The position numbers and the translations under genes are program-made. Under the pieces are notes generated by a model. That model was given only the letters and a program-made list of their open reading frames with translations. It was not told where the DNA came from and did not search any database. This document shows positions 1 through 7,408 of a DNA stretch of 9,187 nucleotides, piece after piece. Numbering within the stretch: the first letter of the stretch is position 1; each line of letters opens with the position of its first letter. Source of the DNA: Bacteroidales bacterium (GTDB taxonomy: Bacteria; Bacteroidota; Bacteroidia; Bacteroidales; UBA1556); NCBI GenBank assembly GCA_029939445.1, contig JAOZSY010000104.1:1-9187 (forward strand). Direction: 5' to 3'.

Positions 1-329
1 ATGCATTCAATGGCTTGCGAATTGTTTTTATCGAGGAACATAATGCAAGAATCCATCTTTTGGCAGCAATTATTGCGATAGTTCTAGGTTTTGTTTTGCA
101 TATTAATGCCATGGAATGGGTAGCTATTGTATTTGCAATTGCTATGGTGCTATCCATGGAAATTATAAATACGTCCATTGAGAATATTGCAGATTTTATT
201 TCTCCCGAAAAAGATGATATGATTAAGAAGATTAAAGATTTATCTGCAGCTGCAGTATTGATTACAGCAATAGCTACCTTGATAGTAGGTATTATTATTT
301 TTGCGCCAAAAATAGTATCATTGTTATAA
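1..329 (+). CDS. dgkA: Diacylglycerol kinase / undecaprenol kinase family protein (DgkA), 5' end cut by the window
   Basis: This is a small integral-membrane lipid kinase that uses ATP to phosphorylate diacylglycerol or undecaprenol in the inner membrane, feeding phospholipid or peptidoglycan carrier recycling. The open frame continues to the left edge from position 3 (108 residues visible), and the residues before the TTG at 15 (AFNGLR) match the usual start of the family, so the true start lies outside the window. Near the front is the EEHNARIHL motif. Three hydrophobic helices follow. The active-site signature MEIINTSIENIADF retains the E, N and E of the family's ExxNxxxE pattern, and KDLSAAAVL matches the KDxxSAAV motif of E. 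coli DgkA. The gene converges on the pseudouridine synthase gene and ends just before a hairpin terminator. Family assignment is firm; whether the substrate is diacylglycerol or undecaprenol cannot be decided from sequence. Confidence 0.9.
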   Translation, partial: AFNGLRIVFIEEHNARIHLLAAIIAIVLGFVLHINAMEWVAIVFAIAMVLSMEIINTSIENIADFISPEKDDMIKKIKDLSAAAVLITAIATLIVGIIIFAPKIVSLL

Positions 330-344
330 ATTTTTATAATCAAA

Positions 345-377
345 AAAAGTCCAATAATTTTAAATTATTGGACTTTT
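345..377. terminator. Shared hairpin terminator between two convergent genes
   Basis: A perfect 16-base inverted repeat (arms 345-360 and 362-377, a single base between them; the A/T-rich centre would open to a larger loop) lies between the ends of the convergent lipid kinase and pseudouridine synthase genes. Read leftward, the stem runs into seven consecutive T residues, as expected for an intrinsic terminator of the synthase gene. Read rightward, the T run is only the four T that close the stem, so termination of the kinase gene there would be weaker. Confidence 0.8.
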
Positions 378-435
378 GAATGTTATGCGAATTATAAATC
401 AAACTAGCTGATCTACAATTAGGTATTATAATAAA

Positions 436-1326
436 TTAAATCATTTTTAAGAAATCAACTTCTCCAGGGCTTAATTTTCTCCATTTTCCTCTAGGCAAAT
501 CCTTTTTTGTCAAGCCACCAAATACTACTCTATCAAGCTTAGTAACTTCATATCCAAGGTGCTCAAATATACGACGCACAATTCTATTTCTTCCTGAGTG
601 AATCTGAATTCCAACTTCTTTTTTTGATCTATCGCCATCTACATAGCTAATCTTATCTACATTAATAGGTCCGTCTTCTAAATCAAAGCCTTTTACAATA
701 TCCATCATATCTACTTTTGTAACGGCTTTATCAAGAAATACATGATAAACCTTACGAACTCTATGTTTGGGATGTGTAAGTTTTTTAGCCATATCGCCAT
801 CATTAGTAAAAAGCAGTAGGCCTGTTGTAGCAATATCTAACCTTCCAACAGGATAAATTCGCTCATCACTAGCTCTTGCTATTAAATCCATAACGGTTTT
901 ACGCTCTTGAGGGTCATCAGTTGTAGTAATAAAACCCTTGGGCTTATTAAGAAGTACATATTGCAATTTTTCGGCAATTAATAATTGGCCATCCATATGC
1001 ACTTTGTCTCCTGCCTCAACCTTAAAGCCTAACTCAGTTACGATTTTACTATTTACAGTAATTACACCAGTAGAAATTAGTTTGTCAGCCTCACGACGTG
1101 AGCAAACTCCTGCATGTGCTATATATTTGTTTAATCGCATTGTACCACCAGCCATCATTTCAATGGTTGTATCCTCTTTCTTAGGAGCGGATTTTGGTGC
1201 CTGCTTACCCATTGGGCGAGCCTTTGGGCTATTCTTTTTATTGAATTTTGAGAAGTCGCCTCCTTTATGATTCTTAGGTCCTTTAGAGTATTTTTCGGTT
1301 CTTGATTTTCCGTCGCGTTGTGCCAT
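436..1326 (-). CDS. rluB: Ribosomal large-subunit pseudouridine synthase, RluB/RsuA family
   Basis: The enzyme isomerises a specific uridine of ribosomal RNA to pseudouridine during ribosome assembly in the cytoplasm. Residues 63-110 form an S4 RNA-binding domain (MRLNKYIAHAGVCSRREAD). The catalytic domain follows, with LNKPKGFITTT at 126-136, the signature GRLDIATTGLLLFTNDG at 161-177 carrying the catalytic aspartate D164, RKVYHV at 191-196, and the family's C-terminal motif GRNRIVRRIFEHLGYEV near 245-261. The first 60 residues are a Lys/Ser/Pro-rich, probably disordered basic tail, of a kind I recall in Bacteroidota homologues. The ATG at 1326 gives the full 296 residues and fits the -7 promoter element just upstream; internal Met codons near residue 63 would remove the tail. 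RluB (23S rRNA) is preferred over RsuA or RluE/RluF because of the overall motif pattern, but the exact target uridine is inferred. Confidence 0.88.
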   Translation of the reverse strand: MAQRDGKSRTEKYSKGPKNHKGGDFSKFNKKNSPKARPMGKQAPKSAPKKEDTTIEMMAGGTMRLNKYIAHAGVCSRREADKLISTGVITVNSKIVTELGFKVEAGDKVHMDGQLLIAEKLQYVLLNKPKGFITTTDDPQERKTVMDLIARASDERIYPVGRLDIATTGLLLFTNDGDMAKKLTHPKHRVRKVYHVFLDKAVTKVDMMDIVKGFDLEDGPINVDKISYVDGDRSKKEVGIQIHSGRNRIVRRIFEHLGYEVTKLDRVVFGGLTKKDLPRGKWRKLSPGEVDFLKMI

Positions 1327-1349
1327 GTTTTTCGTCTTTTAATAATTTG

Positions 1350-1357
1350 CAAAAATA
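1350..1357 (-). promoter_or_regulatory. Candidate Bacteroidota -7 promoter element for the pseudouridine synthase gene
   Basis: On the minus strand this reads TATTTTTG and is followed by CA, a full match to the Bacteroidota primary sigma factor -7 consensus TAnnTTTG. It lies 23 bases upstream of the ATG at 1326, which would give a very short leader. A TTG sits 15 bases further upstream (1375-1373), nearer than the usual -33 spacing, so the -33 element is weak or absent. In AT-rich DNA an 8-base match with two free positions can arise by chance. Confidence 0.45.
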
Positions 1358-1397
1358 GTTAAACAGTACATACAATATATTTAATTATTCATAAAAG

Positions 1398-2963
1398 CTA
1401 TTTTACTATAAACTTCTTAATATAAGACGATTCTTTTGATATAAATTGAAAGTAGTATACTCCTGCTGAGATATTATTCTCTTTAATATTTATATCCTGA
1501 ACATATTTCCCTGCTTCGTACTGTTTATTCTCAAATATTTTAGAAATAATACGCCCATTATTATCAATAACATTAAGACTAGCAGTAGTCCTATTGCGTA
1601 TCTTGAAAGAGAAAAAAGCTATTTCTGAAGTAGGATTTGGATATACATTTGATGAAATATCATTTGGTAGCGGCTTGCTTTTTATGGATAGGACAGTCTC
1701 TGGATTAATAATTGCTGTCCAAACCGACATATAATTTGTTAAATCAAACCTTGCCCATATTGGTCTTATTATTCCATCCTGAACAGAGATATTTGTATAA
1801 TCGCCAAAAAAAACCTGATCGGTAGGAGTGAAGGGCGATTCGCTAATTGTATAATTATCAAAAGATTGCCCACCATCTTTCGAAATTGCCAAAACAACAT
1901 CCGTTCGTTCATCATCGTATTTACTTCTATCGTAAAATACAAAGTATAAATAGCCTGTGCTTTGGTCAATATCCATCCAAGTAAGAAACTGTTGTGTCTG
2001 TGTTGTATCATTATTAACTTTTATTGCTGAGGACCATGTGGAGCCACCATCGGTAGATTTTGCTAGCCAAATGTCGGTATTATCACTGCCATTGCTCTGG
2101 TCGCTCCAGTTTATATATATTGTTCCATGATGCGCACCGCCACTTATATCACAATCGGTAATAGGAAGCCCATTGCATCTACTAATTCCAGAGATATCGT
2201 AATCCCAGCCACCAGTAAAACTATTAACGAAAATATCGTTAGTAAGCCAAGTAGCGCCTCCATCGGTACTTTTATCGAAAACTAATCCATCAGGGCCAGC
2301 CCACGAAACATAAATCTCGCCATTTGGGCCTACACATGGCACAGCTCCTTCGGTTGTATTATCGCTATCAATACAGTCACCAGGAGTTTCGTTAATAATT
2401 ATTGCCGAGCTCCACGATTGACCACCATCTATGGATTTGGAAAACATAATATTGCTACTGTCTTCCGCAGCTGTGGATCCATAGTTATCGAATTGAGTCC
2501 AAGTGGAATATACAGTATTATTAGTTCTATCAATAGCAATCCATTCTTTGTCTTGCGCATAATCATCTCTTCCATCTAAGCCCATAAATGTGTCAACAGT
2601 CCATTGCTGCTGCGAAACATTGTATTTCTGACATACAATTCTATCAATCCAATGCCCTTGTGTAGATGGAGGATTTGCCAAATGAAAATAAAGGAAATTT
2701 CCTGATGTATCAGTTATTATTGCAGGGTCGCCCCATACACCATAATTTGAGGTCATAGGAGTATGAGTCCACGTACGTCCAGTATCCTGCGAAATAAACA
2801 TTTTATTGATATTGGTAGCTGCCATTATTAAAGCAGGATTCTCCGTATTAATAAAAATTGAAGGTTCATTTGGTGAACCATCGCTACTTATCATTATGTT
2901 TTCGGGTTGAGCAAATATATTTATTGTGCTTAGTAGAAGTATTATAATTGCTATATATTTCAT
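1398..2963 (-). CDS. Secreted BNR/Asp-box repeat protein (sialidase-like beta-propeller) with T9SS C-terminal sorting domain
   Basis: A 521-residue exported protein. Residues 1-18 are a Sec signal peptide (hydrophobic core IAIIILLLSTINIFA, likely cleaved before Q19). The body, about 20-425, carries five Asp-box motifs SxDxGxxW/F at 58-65, 177-184, 232-239, 303-310 and 361-368, typical of sialidase-fold beta-propellers. Five cysteines (111, 197, 210, 263, 271) could form disulfides. The final 80-90 residues hold a type A T9SS sorting domain: VYPNPTS at 440-446, a beta-rich segment, then SAGVYYFQF at 499-507 and a basic FIVK end. I do not see the FRIP motif and arginine triad of true sialidases, so hydrolase activity is not supported; a binding or structural role is equally possible. 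It is likely monocistronic: terminators lie upstream, and the downstream synthase gene has its own promoter candidate. A near-match to the -7 element (TAGCTTTT) sits at 2986-2993. Confidence 0.85.
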   Translation of the reverse strand: MKYIAIIILLLSTINIFAQPENIMISSDGSPNEPSIFINTENPALIMAATNINKMFISQDTGRTWTHTPMTSNYGVWGDPAIITDTSGNFLYFHLANPPSTQGHWIDRIVCQKYNVSQQQWTVDTFMGLDGRDDYAQDKEWIAIDRTNNTVYSTWTQFDNYGSTAAEDSSNIMFSKSIDGGQSWSSAIIINETPGDCIDSDNTTEGAVPCVGPNGEIYVSWAGPDGLVFDKSTDGGATWLTNDIFVNSFTGGWDYDISGISRCNGLPITDCDISGGAHHGTIYINWSDQSNGSDNTDIWLAKSTDGGSTWSSAIKVNNDTTQTQQFLTWMDIDQSTGYLYFVFYDRSKYDDERTDVVLAISKDGGQSFDNYTISESPFTPTDQVFFGDYTNISVQDGIIRPIWARFDLTNYMSVWTAIINPETVLSIKSKPLPNDISSNVYPNPTSEIAFFSFKIRNRTTASLNVIDNNGRIISKIFENKQYEAGKYVQDINIKENNISAGVYYFQFISKESSYIKKFIVK

Positions 2964-3067
2964 AGGTGTAGTTTAATTCTATTCAAAAAAGCTAAGATAG
3001 TATTATTTGATAGATTACTCAAGAATTGATTGCAGAATAATGAATAGTGATTTATTATATAGCAGTT

Positions 3068-3097
3068 ATACCATTTATAATTTAAATTATCTGGTAT
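3068..3097. repeat. AT-rich nested near-palindrome in the intergenic gap
   Basis: A perfect 14-base palindrome, ATAATTTAAATTAT at 3077-3090, is flanked by the inverted arms ATACCA (3068-3073) and TGGTAT (3092-3097). Together they form an almost symmetric 30-base element, with three bases between arm and core on one side and one on the other. It lies about 105 bases upstream of the start of the secreted BNR protein and between that gene and the permease terminator. It could be an operator for the secreted-protein gene, a second hairpin for the pump operon, or chance in AT-rich DNA. Confidence 0.4.
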
Positions 3098-3138
3098 TAT
3101 TTATTATGGAGATGTGAGTTGAGTTTTGAGCAAATAAC

Positions 3139-3169
3139 AAAAAAACCGACCATTTTGGTCGGTTTTTTT
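3139..3169. terminator. Strong intrinsic terminator after the efflux operon
   Basis: A 14-base-pair stem with a TTT loop: arms 3139-3152 (seven A, then CCGACC and A) and 3156-3169 (complement, ending in seven T). The GC core CCGACC/GGTCGG stands out in AT-rich DNA, and each strand has a T7 run at the 3' side, so it can work in both directions. It lies 60 bases past the permease stop codon and is the evident end of the leftward pump operon, insulating the secreted BNR gene. Confidence 0.9.
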
Positions 3170-3193
3170 ATAATATATTTTATCAATACTTGC

Positions 3194-3216
3194 TAGAATA
3201 TTTCTTAAATATTCTA
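3194..3216. terminator. Stem-loop just after the permease stop codon
   Basis: A perfect 10-base inverted repeat (TAGAATATTT at 3194-3203 and AAATATTCTA at 3207-3216) with a CTT loop sits 12 bases past the permease stop codon. No T run follows it on the minus strand, so by itself it is not a classical intrinsic terminator. Because it is upstream of the strong terminator at 3139-3169 in the transcript, it may act as a 3'-end stabilising hairpin or an auxiliary terminator. Confidence 0.45.
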
Positions 3217-3228
3217 AAGGGTTTATAC

Positions 3229-6200
3229 CTATAAAGGTTCTTTCTTTAGATTAAAGAATATAGCATAGAATGCTGGTAATACAATGATAGTAAGAATAGT
3301 AGCAACAAATAAACCTCCCATAATAGTTACTGCCATACCACCAAACATTGGGTCTGGAAGAAGAGGTATCATACCTAATATAGTAGTTCCTGCTGCCATT
3401 GACACAGGAATTGCCCTTGATCTAGCAGCAATAATAATTGATTGATATTTAGATTTGCCATTTGTTTTTATTTCTTCCTCGGCTTGATCAAATAATACAA
3501 TAGCATTCTTAATAACCATCCCCACCAAACCAAGCAGACCTAGAATAGCAAAGAACCCAAACATTAATCCAGAAGCTAGGAACGAGAAAGTAACACCTAT
3601 CATTACCAATGGAACCATTAAAATCACTATCGTTGTTTTGCGAATATCAGCAAAAAGAAGCATTAAGATAGAGATAATTAAAACAACTGTTAAAAGCATA
3701 TTGGCCATAATTGCATTCGTTGAATCAACTTGATCTTCATATATACCATCCCACCACAGTGTATAACCTGGAGGTAAATCAATTGCCTCTATTAATGGCA
3801 TTAGTTTAGCTTCAGCTTCTTTATTACCTATTCCTGGTTCAAGTTCACATTGAGCCACAAGACTTAATTCTCTATTGTATTTTCCAATCACCCTCTCTTC
3901 CCAATCCAAGTTAAGTTCATCAGTAACTTGTTCAAGCGAAACTATTGAACCGCTATTATTCATTATTGGAATACTTCCAAAATTGCTATAATCATAAATA
4001 TTGCGATTTACATCTTTTAATACGATTGGCAGCACATATTCTTTCTCACGATATTCTCCTATTCTCTGACCATCGGTAACCCTTTGAATAGCGGTAGCCA
4101 TTTCGGATCTGGTAACTTTGGCGATTCGTCCTTTATTTTGAGAATATACTGGTTCTATCTTGAATGTTCTTTCTCCCCAGCTATCTCTTACATTATTAAC
4201 AAGAGGTTCGGCACGCATTATTGCTTTAGCTTGCTCTGCTAAATTGCGTAATACTTTCTCGTCTGGGCCATCAAAAGTTGCTTCAATTGTAGCATCAGGA
4301 TATGGAGAAACCTTAAATTTGTGCATAACAGACATCCCGTCTGGATAGTTATTATCAAGGTGATTTTTGAAAATTCTTATAACCGAATCTGCAGCTACAT
4401 AATCACTTGTCTCAATTACTAAATTTGCATAATGAGGACGTGGGCTCCATGATATCGTAGCAAGATAATAGCGCAAAGGAGGTGCTCCTAAACTTATAGA
4501 AACATTTTCAACATCTTCACGGGCAAGTAAAAACTTCTCCATTTTCATGATGTCTCTCTCAAGTGTATTAATATCAGTTCCCTGAGGCAAGAAATAATCT
4601 ACTTTAAATTGCTTTTTATTAATTGCTGGAAAGAAATCTTGTTTAACAAATTTAAAAAGGAATATGCTCAAGAAGAACAGTCCAAAAACAACAGCAACAG
4701 TCACCCATCTCCATGCAACAATAGTTTCGATGAAGCCAGTTAATTTATGATAAAACGGAGTATCATAAGGATCTTTTCCTGCTTCTCCACTGCCTTCTTT
4801 AAGAATAAAGTCACCAAATACGGTTGTTTGTATAAGTGCAAATACCCAACTAAGTGTTAATGCAATGGCAAGTACTACGAATAATGGTTTAATAATCTCG
4901 GCAGTATTATTTGGTGCCAAATAAAGAGGTAAGAAAGATATCGTTGCTATAATAGTTGCTCCTAACAAACCCCATTGAGGTAAAGTTGCCCCATCAATTA
5001 GCGCCTTTTTTCGTTTCACCCCTCTTGCTATTCCTATTTGAGCATTACCAGTTACCACAATGGCGTTGTCAACTAACATACCCATTGCAATAATTATTGC
5101 CGCCAAAGAAGTTCTATGCAGCTCAATATCAGCAGGCATCATAAATAATAAGGTTCCTGCAATGGTAAATAGTAAACTTGTGCCAATTAGGATTCCTGCA
5201 CGAGTACCCATAGCCAGTAGTATTATAAAAACTACAATTCCAACTGATATAGCAAGATTTATAAGAAAATCATTATTTGCAGCAACAGCTACTTCATCCT
5301 CATGATAAACTCCTATTATTTCGATACCATGAGGTAATAAGGCTTCTATTTCTCTAAGTTCAGTAGAGACTTTCGTACCCATTTTTACGGAATTACCTCC
5401 AATCCGTGTAGCAACACCAATTCCAATAGCTGGTGCACCATTCATTCGCATTTTAGTGCTTGGTGGATCTACATAGCTTTTTTCAACTGTTGCTAAGTCC
5501 TGCAGTCGTATTTGATTACCAGATTTACCTGTAATAATCAAGTTCTCTATTTCTACAAGAGATTGGAAAGTTCCAACTGCATCAACCCTTATTTCAACAT
5601 GACCAGTTTGTAAACGGCCTGAGTTTACTAATTTGTTTTGTGATATTATCGCTTGTTCAATATCCGCTGGTGTAATTCCAGCATTGCTTAATTTTTGTTC
5701 CGAGATATAAACATTCACTATGCGGTCTTGAATTCCAAATAATTTAACTTTAGCAACATCTTTAACTGTTACTAAATGTTGCTTTATATATTGGGCATAA
5801 TCTTCAAGCTCTTCATATGAATAACCGTCGTCTGCCGTTAGCGTATAATAGATTCCAAAAACGTCCCCAAAATCATCATTAACCATTATAGTACCTGCTT
5901 CTTTTGGTAATTGAGGTTGTACATTCAGTACCTTCCTTCTCATTTCATCCCAAATTTGCTGAAACTCTTCACCTGCAATAGACTGATACATACTTACATG
6001 CACATAACTATAGCCTGGTCTTGATTCAGATTTAATCCAATCAACCAATGGGTGAGCCTGAACTTCACGTTCAATAATCTCAGTAATTTGTTCTTGCACC
6101 TCGTATTGGCTTGCTCCGGGATATAATGTTGTTATTATCATTTCCTTTACAACAAAAGGAGCATCCTCTCTTTTACCAAGCATATCATATGCTAAAACAC

Positions 6201-6273
6201 CACCCAAAAGGATAATGGCTAAAAAGAAATAAATGACTTGTTTATTATCGAGAGCGTATTTGGCTATATTCAT
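3229..6273 (-). CDS. RND-family efflux pump permease (inner membrane, AcrB/TriC-like)
   Basis: The 1014-residue inner-membrane subunit of a tripartite efflux pump, exchanging periplasmic protons for exported substrate. It has the duplicated RND architecture: TM1 at about 13-31, a large periplasmic porter loop to about 335, TM2-6 at 336-490, TM7 near 521-541, a second porter loop to about 850, and TM8-12 to the C terminus. The TM4 motif GMLVDNAIVV (398-407) keeps the first relay aspartate (D402) but has N403 where AcrB has D408. The TM10 lysine is present (K922 in IKNAIVLFDQ), as is a TM11 arginine (RSRAIPVSM, 951-959). The segment LPLYLAPNNTAEIIKPLF (448-465) resembles TriC-type permeases more than AcrB itself. 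It is the last gene of the operon, 25 bases after the adaptor gene. Drug or small-molecule export is more likely than metal export, but the substrate is unknown. Confidence 0.92.
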   Translation of the reverse strand: MNIAKYALDNKQVIYFFLAIILLGGVLAYDMLGKREDAPFVVKEMIITTLYPGASQYEVQEQITEIIEREVQAHPLVDWIKSESRPGYSYVHVSMYQSIAGEEFQQIWDEMRRKVLNVQPQLPKEAGTIMVNDDFGDVFGIYYTLTADDGYSYEELEDYAQYIKQHLVTVKDVAKVKLFGIQDRIVNVYISEQKLSNAGITPADIEQAIISQNKLVNSGRLQTGHVEIRVDAVGTFQSLVEIENLIITGKSGNQIRLQDLATVEKSYVDPPSTKMRMNGAPAIGIGVATRIGGNSVKMGTKVSTELREIEALLPHGIEIIGVYHEDEVAVAANNDFLINLAISVGIVVFIILLAMGTRAGILIGTSLLFTIAGTLLFMMPADIELHRTSLAAIIIAMGMLVDNAIVVTGNAQIGIARGVKRKKALIDGATLPQWGLLGATIIATISFLPLYLAPNNTAEIIKPLFVVLAIALTLSWVFALIQTTVFGDFILKEGSGEAGKDPYDTPFYHKLTGFIETIVAWRWVTVAVVFGLFFLSIFLFKFVKQDFFPAINKKQFKVDYFLPQGTDINTLERDIMKMEKFLLAREDVENVSISLGAPPLRYYLATISWSPRPHYANLVIETSDYVAADSVIRIFKNHLDNNYPDGMSVMHKFKVSPYPDATIEATFDGPDEKVLRNLAEQAKAIMRAEPLVNNVRDSWGERTFKIEPVYSQNKGRIAKVTRSEMATAIQRVTDGQRIGEYREKEYVLPIVLKDVNRNIYDYSNFGSIPIMNNSGSIVSLEQVTDELNLDWEERVIGKYNRELSLVAQCELEPGIGNKEAEAKLMPLIEAIDLPPGYTLWWDGIYEDQVDSTNAIMANMLLTVVLIISILMLLFADIRKTTIVILMVPLVMIGVTFSFLASGLMFGFFAILGLLGLVGMVIKNAIVLFDQAEEEIKTNGKSKYQSIIIAARSRAIPVSMAAGTTILGMIPLLPDPMFGGMAVTIMGGLFVATILTIIVLPAFYAIFFNLKKEPL

Positions 6274-6298
6274 AATGATATTGCTATTTAATTAATAA

Positions 6299-7378
6299 TC
6301 AATTTGCTTTAAGAATGTCAACATTATTGACTTTATCACCTTCTGTAAGTCTATGAACACCAGCAATAACAATATGTTGCCCCATGGACAAACCTTCTGT
6401 TATTTTCACAGCATCATTACCTACTAAATCTCCTAAAACTACACTTTGTTTTCTTACTGTATTACTATCAGCATCAATAATCCATACCATCGTTGATTTA
6501 TCAACTTGGCTTTCAAAAATGGATGCAATAGGAATCACAATAATATCATCATCATTAGAGCTATTATTAAGCATAATACTAACTCTACAACTCATGCCTG
6601 CACCAACTTTGGGGCTAGATGAATCATCTGGATTATTTACATGGTCAAGATATAAGCGTAATGGAAAACCTTCTGGTGTTGGCTTTTTCTCTAGTTGTTT
6701 TAATTTTGCGCTAAAAGTTATTTTAGGATAAGCTTCAAGGTGTACTTCATATTTATCAAAATTTGCTATTTGAATAGCTAATTGTTCTGGGATTGTAGTG
6801 CTTATTTCAATAACAGAAAGGTCAACGATTGTAGTAATTGCTTGTTTTACTCTAACTTTATCACCTACCTCAGCCAGTTTTGGTCCATAGAAGCCACTAA
6901 AGGGAGCCTTTAACTTAGTATCTGATAAAGCATTTTTTGCATCATCTAATGCTGCTTTTGCTTCTAAGGAATTTGCTAGTCTTCTATCATAATCGTTTTT
7001 AGCAACTGAGCCTTTTTTCCATAATCTATAATAACGGTCAGCTTCAGCTTTTGCTTGATCATATCTTGCTTGTGTAGATTGTACAGTAATACGATAATCA
7101 CGAGGATCTATTTCTGCAACAATATCTCCTTTTTTCACCTCAGCACCTTCTATTACATTGTATTTTACTATTGGGCCTCCAACACGGAATGATATTTCGG
7201 ATTCAATACTTTCCTTTGTAACTCCAGGATAGCCCTTGCCGGTAGGATCAATAACATTACCAATTACCATAGATTTTACTGGTCTAACTACTTCTTTTTT
7301 TACGGTATCCTCTTCGCTACAACTTGTAAGCATCCACATGCTAATTATAGCAGTAAGTATTATTATTAATTTATTCAT
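6299..7378 (-). CDS. RND efflux periplasmic adaptor (membrane fusion protein, HlyD/AcrA family), lipoprotein
   Basis: A 359-residue periplasmic adaptor that joins the inner-membrane permease to the outer-membrane channel. The N terminus is a lipoprotein signal peptide with lipobox LTSC, so C20 would be acylated and anchor the protein in a membrane. Two halves of a lipoyl/barrel-sandwich domain can be seen: residues 64-92 (RVGGPIVKYNVIEGAEVKKG...) and 156-188 (LKAPFSGFYGPKLAEVGDKV...). They are separated by an Ala/Lys/Asp-rich alpha-hairpin (about 95-155) expected to contact the channel. A beta-barrel region (about 190-270) and a membrane-proximal domain (about 280-359) follow. The start is the only one that supplies a complete signal peptide. 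It sits 30 bases after the channel gene and 25 before the permease gene, so co-transcription is very likely. No clear Shine-Dalgarno is present, as is usual in this phylum. Confidence 0.92.
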   Translation of the reverse strand: MNKLIIILTAIISMWMLTSCSEEDTVKKEVVRPVKSMVIGNVIDPTGKGYPGVTKESIESEISFRVGGPIVKYNVIEGAEVKKGDIVAEIDPRDYRITVQSTQARYDQAKAEADRYYRLWKKGSVAKNDYDRRLANSLEAKAALDDAKNALSDTKLKAPFSGFYGPKLAEVGDKVRVKQAITTIVDLSVIEISTTIPEQLAIQIANFDKYEVHLEAYPKITFSAKLKQLEKKPTPEGFPLRLYLDHVNNPDDSSSPKVGAGMSCRVSIMLNNSSNDDDIIVIPIASIFESQVDKSTMVWIIDADSNTVRKQSVVLGDLVGNDAVKITEGLSMGQHIVIAGVHRLTEGDKVNNVDILKAN

Positions 7379-7408
7379 GTATTCTAGTTTTTATATTTGT
7401 TATACTAT

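Noticed and set aside
15..17. TTG at 15 as the start of the DgkA-like gene
   Set aside because: The frame stays open to the left edge and the preceding residues AFNG belong to the conserved family sequence, so the real start is outside the window.
1155..1352. A 65-codon minus-strand frame overlapping the start of the pseudouridine synthase gene
   Set aside because: It is an out-of-frame shadow of the low-complexity N-terminal tail and has no recognisable feature.
3139..3169. The A7/T7 hairpin as a mobile-element end or attachment site
   Set aside because: A GC-core stem flanked by A and T runs just after an operon is fully explained as a bidirectional terminator, and there is no integrase, transposase or second copy.
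5060..5305. Plus-strand open frames inside the permease, adaptor, channel and synthase genes (for example 938-1270, 5060-5305, 6384-6731)
   Set aside because: They lie antisense to clearly coding sequence with full domain matches and show no domain or start context of their own.
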